Positions 1-5,197 of a stretch of 9,981 nucleotides of DNA are shown here, piece by piece; within the stretch, counting starts at the first letter, position 1; every line of letters starts with the position of its first letter. A program made the position numbers and the translations under genes. The notes under the pieces are model-generated. The model did no database searches. It was not told the DNA's origin and was given only the letters and a program-made list of their open reading frames with translations. Source of the stretch: Bacteroidales bacterium UBA3810 (GTDB lineage: Bacteria > Bacteroidota > Bacteroidia > Bacteroidales > Paludibacteraceae); the NCBI GenBank assembly GCA_002368645.1, contig DFEE01000011.1, forward strand, positions 43,952 through 53,932, in the 5' to 3' direction.

Positions 1-2035
1 AACCCTTGTACATGCCCATGATACTTGCGCGAACGCCCGGATTGAAATGCTTGTGCGTGTAGGAATTGCCAAGGCTCACATAGTAATTGGCGAACGGCGC
101 AACGGTGAAGATCAGGCTGTTATTGAGCACGCGCACTTGCACACTCGGAGCCACTTGCAGACGATGAAAACCACGGTGGTTGGCGTATGTGCGGACGGCG
201 TATGATTGGCCATCAATCAGCTGCTCAAAGGTCTCATCCATAATCGGTTTATGGTCGTATGAGTAATTCGCCCAAAGGTTCAGATTGACGTGTTTGGACT
301 GCCAAGAAAGTTGCATCTCATTGGCAACGAACATGACGGGTCTGAGGTTCGGATTGCCTTGCCGAATCTGGTACTTGTCAATCTGTTGCGCCACGTCCGA
401 CATGGCAGAAAGCGAGGGTTGGTAGCCGGAGACATAACCTTTGTATTTCCAGAACACGCCCTTACCAAAGTCATAACTCAGCGTCAGTTGCGGACGGGCA
501 ATCCAGTTCGACTGTTTCTGTCCGCCTTGCTCTATATACGTGTGCATGGCTCCGATACCCACAGCATAGGAAAACTGCTTGACGCGTTGCTGTACTTCCG
601 CAAAAGCGTAGGTTTCAGCGGTTGTCATGGAGACCGTGCTTTCGACTTTAGGGCTCTGCCCGGACTTTTGACTTTCGACTAAATATTGGTTTTCCATCCA
701 TTGCTGATTGTGACGCACGCCGACCGTCAAGGCGATATTTTCCCAATCCTTTTCATAGATAGCTTCGCCGATGAGCGAGTATTTGTTGCCCTTTACGCGC
801 GAGGTCACATCGGTTGTGTCGGCAACCGTTTCGCCAAGCGGCGTTTGCTCAAAACGGCGGTCGTTGCTACTGTTAATATACGTTCCTACAAGGTCGAAAT
901 ACAGGTGGTTGTTGTTCGGCAGGTTGTGCTGGTAATAGATGTCCAATGAGGGTGAAATGGATTGGGTGCTCTCGTGGTCGTGAATGGCAAAACTGTCCGT
1001 GCCCTGATACAGATACGAATCGCGGTTGGTCTTCGAGTGCGGCATAAATAGCATGTTATCGCGCAAGGCAATCTGGAGCATGTTTTTCTCGCCGTTTGTC
1101 CAATTATAGGTCAGTCCGAGATTGACAGGATTACCCTTGAAACGTGTCGGTTCACCCACTTCGCGGTTCTCTATCGTGCCCGTGCTAAAGTTGTATGTCT
1201 CGGCGTTCGTGCGCGTCCAATAGATGTCACGCGGCGAGTAGTGCGTCATGAGGCTGAACGACGATTTGCCGAAATTCACCTTACCCGACAGATGGTACTC
1301 ACCCCAACCGGGCATGGTCACGCCGTTGGAAGCATTGAGCATCAGATTGCCGCCCGTGTCGCGGTGACGGACGATGTAGTTGATGACAGCCGCCGCTCCG
1401 TTAAAGCGCACACCCGGCTGGTCGTGGTACTCAATGCGGATGACATCTTTCGGGTTGATTGCCATGACCTCGGAATTGCTTGCTTCGATGCCGTTGATAC
1501 GCAACTGCACATCTTGATTAGCGAGGGTCTTAACCGTGTTGTCCGCAGGGTTCACCACGATACGTGGAATCTGCAAGTTCTGCAGCAGCGACATACCGTC
1601 CGAAGAAGCACTCAACTGCTCTTTGTTCGGCAGAAGAATCTGGCGGTCCACTTTCTGAATCACCGCGTCACCTTCTACCACCACTTCGCCCAGTTCCGTC
1701 GAAGCCTCGTTCATCTCAATCGTACCGAGATTAGTGTTACCGCTTACCGTCAAGCTCATGCCAATAGGCTCATAGCCGACATACGAACACTCCAACACAA
1801 ACTCGCCCGTCTCGGTTTCCAAACTGAACTTTCCGTGCGCGTCCGTAACCGTGCCGGACACTACATTGCGAGTGCTTTCGCCTTTTGACTTTTGACTTTC
1901 GACTAATGTCACATTGACACCAATGAGCGTACTCTTGTCCGCTGCGTCCTTGATAACTCCGCTAACCTTGTTGTTAGCTGCCATTGACTCGGCGCAAATC
2001 ATCGCCGCTGCCAATACGAAAATTCTTGCTTTCAT
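1..2035 (-). CDS. TonB-dependent-receptor-type outer-membrane beta-barrel protein, partial (C-terminus beyond window)
   Basis: The frame is open from the ATG at 2033-2035 to the window edge, giving 678 visible codons; the C-terminal part of the barrel and the stop lie outside. Residues 1 to about 20 form a signal peptide (MKARIFVLAAAMICAESMAA). Residues 23-107 form a carboxypeptidase-regulatory-like beta-sandwich (VSGVIKD, LIGVNV, GTVTDAHGKFSLET, VGYEPIG). Residues 116-225 look like a plug domain (GEVVVEGD, VQLRINGIEA, DVIRIEYHDQPG, AAAVINYIV), and the rest is alternating aromatic/hydrophobic beta-barrel strands. This is the layout of the Bacteroidota 'outer membrane protein beta-barrel family' relatives of SusC/TonB-dependent receptors, which import or bind a ligand at the outer membrane; the ligand cannot be deduced. 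No SusD-like gene is adjacent, and no TonB box was identified. The start lies 26 bp after the lipoprotein gene stop with no promoter between, so the two genes are probably co-transcribed. Residues 44-55 and 452-467 are in-frame copies of a dispersed DNA repeat. Confidence 0.9.
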   Translation of the reverse strand, partial: MKARIFVLAAAMICAESMAANNKVSGVIKDAADKSTLIGVNVTLVESQKSKGESTRNVVSGTVTDAHGKFSLETETGEFVLECSYVGYEPIGMSLTVSGNTNLGTIEMNEASTELGEVVVEGDAVIQKVDRQILLPNKEQLSASSDGMSLLQNLQIPRIVVNPADNTVKTLANQDVQLRINGIEASNSEVMAINPKDVIRIEYHDQPGVRFNGAAAVINYIVRHRDTGGNLMLNASNGVTMPGWGEYHLSGKVNFGKSSFSLMTHYSPRDIYWTRTNAETYNFSTGTIENREVGEPTRFKGNPVNLGLTYNWTNGEKNMLQIALRDNMLFMPHSKTNRDSYLYQGTDSFAIHDHESTQSISPSLDIYYQHNLPNNNHLYFDLVGTYINSSNDRRFEQTPLGETVADTTDVTSRVKGNKYSLIGEAIYEKDWENIALTVGVRHNQQWMENQYLVESQKSGQSPKVESTVSMTTAETYAFAEVQQRVKQFSYAVGIGAMHTYIEQGGQKQSNWIARPQLTLSYDFGKGVFWKYKGYVSGYQPSLSAMSDVAQQIDKYQIRQGNPNLRPVMFVANEMQLSWQSKHVNLNLWANYSYDHKPIMDETFEQLIDGQSYAVRTYANHRGFHRLQVAPSVQVRVLNNSLIFTVAPFANYYVSLGNSYTHKHFNPGVRASIMGMYKG
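635..682 (-). repeat. Intragenic dispersed repeat, copy 2 (long form with GGGC/GCCC palindrome)
   Basis: The same 20-bp start (663-682) and the same 9-bp end CGAAAGCAC (636-644) as the copy at 1871-1906 enclose an 18-bp middle, CGGGCAGAGCCCTAAAGT, which holds the small inverted repeat GGGC-AGA-GCCC. It is read in the same frame, giving LVESQKSGQSPKVEST at residues 452-467. The position is between two barrel strands (NIALTVGVRHNQQW before, TYAFAEVQQRV after), so it probably sits in an extracellular loop. Confidence 0.85.
1871..1906 (-). repeat. Intragenic dispersed repeat, copy 1 (short form)
   Basis: On the minus strand this 36-bp segment starts with TTAGTCGAAAGTCAAAAGTC (1887-1906), followed by a 6-bp middle AAAAGG and the closing CGAAAGCAC (1872-1880). 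It is read in frame as LVESQKSKGEST at residues 44-55 of the outer-membrane protein, inside a turn of the N-terminal beta-sandwich domain, where relatives usually have a short loop. The first 20 bp and the closing 9 bp are identical to the copy at 635-682. Confidence 0.85.
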
Positions 2036-2061
2036 ATTATTATATATTATAAGGTGTTACA

Positions 2062-2463
2062 CTATCGTTCGCCGCCGAAGACACCATGCGGAAAGATGTC
2101 CCGCAGCATAAGCAGATCATCGTATTTGACCCATTCTGCCTTGCCGTCGTAACTGCAATCAATGATGCTGTCGCAATGTTCGGTCATCAGCAGATGAATG
2201 ATACGTTGGTCCAGATTGCCGTTTGCCTTGCGGAAAGTGTACTTAACGGCCACATACTTGCACGTTTGTTCTTGCCATTCACGCAAGCACTTGCGCTGGA
2301 TACCATTGATAAAAACCAGTTTTTCGCCCTCTTGCAGTCCATCAGCCTGTATGTAGCAATGCGCTGCAATACGGATGTTCCATTGTTCACTTCCGGGCAT
2401 ACACCCGCTCATCGAAAGTACTGCTGCGAGTACCAATCCGATAATAAAAATTTTCTTTGTCAT
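2062..2463 (-). CDS. Small predicted lipoprotein of unknown function
   Basis: Encodes 133 residues. The ATG at 2461-2463 is preferred over an in-frame ATG at 2500-2502 because it places a standard signal sequence at the N-terminus: MTKKIFIIGLVLAAVLSMSGC with the lipidated cysteine predicted at residue 21. The upstream start would add 13 polar residues before the signal and leave a leader of less than 20 nt. The mature part is about 112 residues and carries five more cysteines (36, 59, 68, 97, 103), possibly disulfide-bonded in the periplasm or at the surface. I recognise no family. It is the first gene of a probable two-gene unit with the TonB-dependent-receptor-like gene 26 bp downstream, so it may be a surface or periplasmic partner of that receptor; this is inference from position only. 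Confidence 0.75.
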   Translation of the reverse strand: MTKKIFIIGLVLAAVLSMSGCMPGSEQWNIRIAAHCYIQADGLQEGEKLVFINGIQRKCLREWQEQTCKYVAVKYTFRKANGNLDQRIIHLLMTEHCDSIIDCSYDGKAEWVKYDDLLMLRDIFPHGVFGGER

Positions 2464-2525
2464 AATAGCGTTTTTAACATTTATATTTGTAATTTTTGTC
2501 ATTCGTTTTCTTTCGAAATCCGATG

Positions 2526-2558
2526 CAAAGTTACAACAAAAAGTGTATTATATGCAAA
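2526..2558 (-). promoter_or_regulatory. Bacteroidota-type promoter for the lipoprotein/receptor unit
   Basis: On the minus strand a -7 box TAACTTTG (2526-2533, consensus TAnnTTTG) lies 21 bp downstream of a -33 box TTTG (2555-2558). The expected transcription start near 2519 gives a leader of about 55 nt before the preferred ATG at 2463. No Shine-Dalgarno sequence is visible, which is normal in this phylum. Confidence 0.7.
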
Positions 2559-2650
2559 TTTTCCGATTTATATTTGCCTCTTGTAACTTATTGAAAATAA
2601 GCGGATGTGAAAAGAAAAGTTTATATGTAGATGCGGAGGGTTTATATAAA

Positions 2651-2682
2651 TTTGCGTATGTCAGAAATTTTTTGTAATTTTG
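2651..2682 (+). promoter_or_regulatory. Bacteroidota-type promoter for the TPR/HTH regulator
   Basis: A -33 box TTTG (2651-2654) and a -7 box TAATTTTG (2675-2682) are separated by 20 bp. Transcription would start near 2689, about 20 nt before the ATG at 2710. An overlapping TAAATTTG (2647-2654) also fits the -7 consensus but has no TTTG at the right distance upstream. Confidence 0.7.
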
Positions 2683-2709
2683 CACCGTTTTTTGAAAATA
2701 ACATAGAAA

Positions 2710-4416
2710 ATGAGTATAGCGAAATTTGGATGGTTTAGCATTCTCGGAATGGCTCTTTGCCTCATGGTGAGCTGCAGTGTGCGGAGGGATAGGGAACGGA
2801 TTGATACTGCGGAAGAGTTATTATATAGCAGCAGGGATACCGCAGAGTTGCTGATAAGACAAGTCGAGCGTCTTGAACGGTTGGACGATGAGCATTTGGC
2901 TAAGTATTGGTTCGTTATTTGCGACCTACATGCCAATTCCATGCAATCGCTGTCCGAGGATTCCATGATTTGTTGGGCGTCAGAGTATTATCGCACGCAA
3001 TGGGAAGAAGAGCACGGAGATGCACGCCATATGATATTGTCCGGTTTGGACGAGGCTATGTATTACTGGTGGAACGGTGACAAAGCAAGGACGCAGGAAG
3101 TGCTGCAACGGCAAAAAAACTATGCCGACGAGGTCGCTGAACTGACGGGAGAACATCTATGGCAAGTGATTATATTGCGTGTGTCGGCGGAGATAGCCAT
3201 GCGCGATTATGATTACGAACATGTGCGCGAATACACGGAGACGCTCATCGGTCTGGATAACGGTAAGGCGATTCATCTGGACGAAGTGGAGCGTGTCTAT
3301 AACGGCATGGCAATTACGTATTTCTATTTGGGCGAATACGACAAGATGGAGAAGTGCTTTGAGAAAGCGACTGCACAAGCTGCGGACTCAGCGTTTATTG
3401 TCAATGTGGTTCGCCGTAATTATGCTGACCTGTTGGGCGAAATCGGACAAACCGACCGCGCAATAAAGATGCTGGAGGATCTGACGGAAGAATACCGCCA
3501 AGCGGACAGTTGGTTGCAGGTGGAGAGCCTCTATTCGCTCTCGCGCTTGTGGCTGAACAAAGGTGACAAACAGCGTGCGGAGCGTTATATGCGCGAGGTG
3601 GAGGAGTTGTTCGCCAAATACAAAGAGAGCGCGGAGTTTGACCCGGCAGCCGAAGCGGCTTTTCTTGCGCACAGACAAGTGCTGGAATATGCCCAGAAGG
3701 GTTCGTACCATTGTTTCCCGTTGGTACAATACAATAACCATTGGTCGGAGGCGGACTACGTGCGTTACCGCGTAGCGGAAGCCAAAGAGCGTTCTATCCG
3801 TGACTTGCGTGAACGTAATCTGTACCTGACCATCAGCCGCCAACGGCAGATGATTGTGATAATTATGCTGTTCTTTGTAACTTTGGGCGGAATCCTACTG
3901 TCCGTCTATCTATACCGCCGTCGTCAACGGTTGCTTTTGGAGAAGGAAGAGGAGATAGAAACCTTGCGAAACATGTTGGCTTCTGCGGATAAATCGGACG
4001 ATAAGGAAAGTGTGCGCAAACTGATGTTGCAGCAATTGGGTGTCATCAAAACGATTGCCGGAACACCCACTGCGGCCAACCAACAACTGCTTGCACGCCT
4101 CATGGCATTGAATGAGGAAACCGCCAATGCCCTCATCGATTGGTCAAGCATTTACCAAACCATTGATTTGGTTTATGATGGCTTCTATACACGTCTCGTG
4201 CAGAAATATGGAGCCGCTGACCAATCCGATCCGGCACACCCGGTCTTGAACGAAAAGGAGCTGCAACTTTGTTGTTTACTCAAAGCGGATTTCTCGACCA
4301 AAGAGATCAACATGCTTACCCGTCAAAGTCTCCAAACCATCTACCAGCGCAAGACCCAAGTCCGTCAGAAACTCAATCTCGCCGAAGCCGAAGACATCAC
4401 AACGGCGATAATATAA
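2710..4416 (+). CDS. Membrane-spanning transcriptional regulator: periplasmic TPR-like domain, TM helix, LuxR-like HTH
   Basis: Encodes 568 residues. The N-terminus is a signal or lipoprotein-like sequence (GMALCLMVSC, possible lipidated cysteine 22). Residues about 60-340 are helical and TPR-like; good repeat candidates start near residue 194 (VYNGMAITYFYLGEYDKM) and near 231 (NYADLLGEIGQTDRAIKML). One transmembrane helix covers about 381-402, followed by basic YRRRQR and a coiled-coil stretch (LLLEKEEEIETL), so the TPR part should face the periplasm and the C-terminus the cytoplasm. Residues 513-568 form a LuxR/GerE-like helix-turn-helix (LNEKELQLCCLLKADFSTKE, QTIYQRKTQVRQKL). This architecture is known in Bacteroidota as a one-component membrane-tethered regulator family with mostly unknown signals. 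It is divergent from the lipoprotein/receptor unit and has its own promoter; control of that unit is plausible inference. A terminator-like hairpin follows directly. Confidence 0.85.
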   Translation: MSIAKFGWFSILGMALCLMVSCSVRRDRERIDTAEELLYSSRDTAELLIRQVERLERLDDEHLAKYWFVICDLHANSMQSLSEDSMICWASEYYRTQWEEEHGDARHMILSGLDEAMYYWWNGDKARTQEVLQRQKNYADEVAELTGEHLWQVIILRVSAEIAMRDYDYEHVREYTETLIGLDNGKAIHLDEVERVYNGMAITYFYLGEYDKMEKCFEKATAQAADSAFIVNVVRRNYADLLGEIGQTDRAIKMLEDLTEEYRQADSWLQVESLYSLSRLWLNKGDKQRAERYMREVEELFAKYKESAEFDPAAEAAFLAHRQVLEYAQKGSYHCFPLVQYNNHWSEADYVRYRVAEAKERSIRDLRERNLYLTISRQRQMIVIIMLFFVTLGGILLSVYLYRRRQRLLLEKEEEIETLRNMLASADKSDDKESVRKLMLQQLGVIKTIAGTPTAANQQLLARLMALNEETANALIDWSSIYQTIDLVYDGFYTRLVQKYGAADQSDPAHPVLNEKELQLCCLLKADFSTKEINMLTRQSLQTIYQRKTQVRQKLNLAEAEDITTAII

Positions 4417-4418
4417 TT

Positions 4419-4460
4419 AGAACAACGCTCATAAAGGGCGTTGTTCTTGTATATCTTTTT
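4419..4460 (+). terminator. Probable terminator after the regulator gene
   Basis: A perfect 10-bp stem (AGAACAACGC at 4419-4428 with GCGTTGTTCT at 4438-4447) with a 9-nt loop begins 2 nt after the stop codon. The T-run (4456-4460) comes 8 nt after the stem rather than directly, so termination may be imperfect. On the other strand the hairpin is followed by an A/T-rich but not U-rich stretch. Confidence 0.6.
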
Positions 4461-4540
4461 CACTCGCGCCCTATCAACTACCAGAGCATTACCAGAGCAT
4501 TACCAGAGCACTACCAGAGCATTACCAGAGCACTTGTATA
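4446..4540. repeat. 8-bp direct repeats CTTGTATA flanking the tandem array
   Basis: CTTGTATA occurs at 4446-4453 and again at 4533-4540, bracketing the 11-bp array and about 25 bp of lead-in sequence. The spacing looks like a target-site duplication around a roughly 80-bp insert, but an 8-bp A/T-rich match may be chance. Confidence 0.4.
4479..4533 (+). repeat. Five tandem copies of an 11-bp unit TACCAGAGCAY
   Basis: Units lie at 4479-4489, 4490-4500, 4501-4511, 4512-4522 and 4523-4533. They are identical except for the last base, which is T, T, C, T, C. The 11-bp period is not a multiple of three, so the plus strand reads the same 11-residue cycle (LPEHYQSITRA) in all frames. Near identity of the units points to recent slippage or gene conversion. 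Copy number probably varies between strains. Confidence 0.9.
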
Positions 4541-4583
4541 GTTCCGTTATCTATACCTTCCTGACACCTTATTCTGTCTGCCC

Positions 4584-4625
4584 CTTGCGGCGGCGGAGCA
4601 CTACTGCCCCGCCGACAGCCGCAAG
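4584..4625 (-). other. Strong two-part palindrome (possible structured RNA hairpin)
   Basis: An outer 8-bp stem CTTGCGGC/GCCGCAAG (4584-4591 with 4618-4625) encloses an inner 9-bp stem (4592-4600 with 4605-4613) capped by a 4-nt loop (4601-4604), with a 4-nt bulge (4614-4617) on one side. In minus-strand RNA all 17 pairs form, one of them G-U; in plus-strand RNA the same pair is an A-C mismatch. This favours a minus-strand transcript, in agreement with the promoter at 4657-4686 pointing at it. Confidence 0.65.
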
Positions 4626-4656
4626 CGTGCTATTAGCACTTTCTCTGTTGCAGATG

Positions 4657-4686
4657 CAAAGATACTACTTGATGGTTGTGGCTCAA
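4657..4686 (-). promoter_or_regulatory. Orphan minus-strand promoter facing the palindrome
   Basis: On the minus strand the -7 box TATCTTTG (4657-4664) lies 19 bp from a -33 TTG (4684-4686). Transcription would begin near 4650 and run left through the GTGCT/AGCAC hairpin, the 17-pair palindrome and the tandem array. No start codon with a useful frame follows on that strand before about 4420, so a noncoding RNA is the best guess. Confidence 0.5.
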
Positions 4687-4830
4687 TCGATGTCGATGCA
4701 GTATTTCTCGCAAAGGTACTTCACCGCCACGGGTGGCAGAATCTTGGTCGATGGATATACACCCATTTGCCGCAGTTCCTCTTGGTCGGAGAGTAACCAT
4801 CGGCGATTTATATTTTTCCATAGGATACAT
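4683..4830 (-). pseudogene. Possible decayed small gene of unknown function
   Basis: One minus-strand frame ends at the TGA 4683-4685 with protein-like sequence (SDQEELRQMGVYPSTKIL, VAVKYLCEKYCIDID). That frame has no good start: its only far-upstream ATG (4887-4889) would read through the Rho-independent terminator. A different frame starts well at the ATG 4828-4830 (MYPMEKYKSPMVTL) but becomes implausible soon after. A frameshift near 4785-4795 joining the two would give a short protein of about 50 residues. No family is recognised, and chance open frame remains possible. Confidence 0.3.
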
Positions 4831-4846
4831 CTGTTATCATTATACA

Positions 4847-4877
4847 CAAAAAAAGGGAGATACTGAATTATCTCCCT
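4847..4877 (-). terminator. Rho-independent terminator of the minus-strand unit
   Basis: On the minus strand a perfect 9-bp stem AGGGAGATA/TATCTCCCT (4869-4877 with 4854-4862) with the 6-nt loop ATTCAG is followed by a run of seven T (4848-4854, the last base shared with the stem). It lies 49 bp after the stop of the tyrS-fragment ORF and would end transcripts coming from the large secreted protein gene. The plus strand lacks a T-run, so it works in one direction only. Confidence 0.85.
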
Positions 4878-4925
4878 GATTGAATGCACCCTATGGCGGT
4901 GCCCTAATACACGTACATAGTTATG

Positions 4926-5174
4926 TTATTTGAGCGTAGTTTTATACTCGAGGCTCACATCGCCACCTTTGGAGGCAGTACCGACGCCGATGTCATCCAT
5001 CGTCAAAACCGGCGCATCGTCTAAGAGGGCGATAGGCTTGTGTCCGCAGGCTTGCAGATGGCGGAGCATCATAATGCCGCACAGGTGCCCGATATGCAGG
5101 CTATCCGCCGTCGGGTCGATTCCCACGTACGCGGTCGTCATCTCTTTCATCAACTGTTCTTCCGTGCCGAGCAT
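4926..5174 (-). pseudogene. Chimeric ORF: tyrosyl-tRNA synthetase N-terminal fragment joined to an unrelated tail
   Basis: Encodes 82 residues from the ATG at 5172-5174. Residues 2-50 match the start of bacterial tyrosyl-tRNA synthetase: GTEEQLMKEMTTAYVGIDP, then TADSLHIGHL with the class I HIGH signature, then GIMMLRHLQACGHKPIAL. In true TyrS the next residues are VGGATGMIGDPSGKS; here they are replaced by DDAPVLTMDDIGVGTASKGG and a short end with no similarity that I recognise. About the first 17 residues of TyrS are also missing, as are the anticodon-binding and S4 domains (the normal protein is about 430 residues), so it cannot charge tRNA. The frame is clean, begins 23 bp after the large gene's stop and is followed by a terminator, so it is probably transcribed. 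It may be a gene remnant left by recombination or a new small protein; a working tyrS must exist elsewhere. Confidence 0.75.
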
Positions 5175-5197
5175 GGCGTTTGTCTTATTTTGTATTA

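Larger units (their letters stand above)
4417..4925. other. Gene-poor structured intergenic region
   Basis: No intact gene is convincing in these 509 bp. From left to right they contain a terminator hairpin, an 11-bp tandem repeat array flanked by 8-bp direct repeats, a 6-bp inverted repeat (GTATAG 4536-4541, CTATAC 4551-4556), a strong two-part palindrome, a small GTGCT-ATT-AGCAC hairpin (4627-4639), a minus-strand promoter, a possible decayed ORF, a minus-strand terminator and a GCACC/GGTGC inverted repeat (4886-4902). Open frames crossing the repeats on the plus strand have unlikely composition and no proper start. Confidence 0.7.

Noticed and set aside
1241..1888. A 215-codon plus-strand open frame
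   Set aside because: It is antisense to the receptor's plug and N-terminal domains, which are clearly coding on the minus strand.
2511..2518. TTTCGAAA palindrome near the receptor promoter start site as an operator
   Set aside because: Only 8 bp and A/T-rich, with no extended symmetry; too weak to call.
4479..4533. CRISPR array
   Set aside because: The 11-bp units abut each other without spacers, and no cas genes are near.
4441..4866. A 141-codon plus-strand frame across the tandem repeats
   Set aside because: It starts at a TTG within the terminator hairpin, reads repeats, palindrome and terminator as protein, and has no domain-like sequence.
4926..5174. Intact tyrS gene interrupted only by a frameshift or assembly error
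   Set aside because: None of the other frames after the junction restores VGGATG or later TyrS motifs; the rest of the gene is absent.
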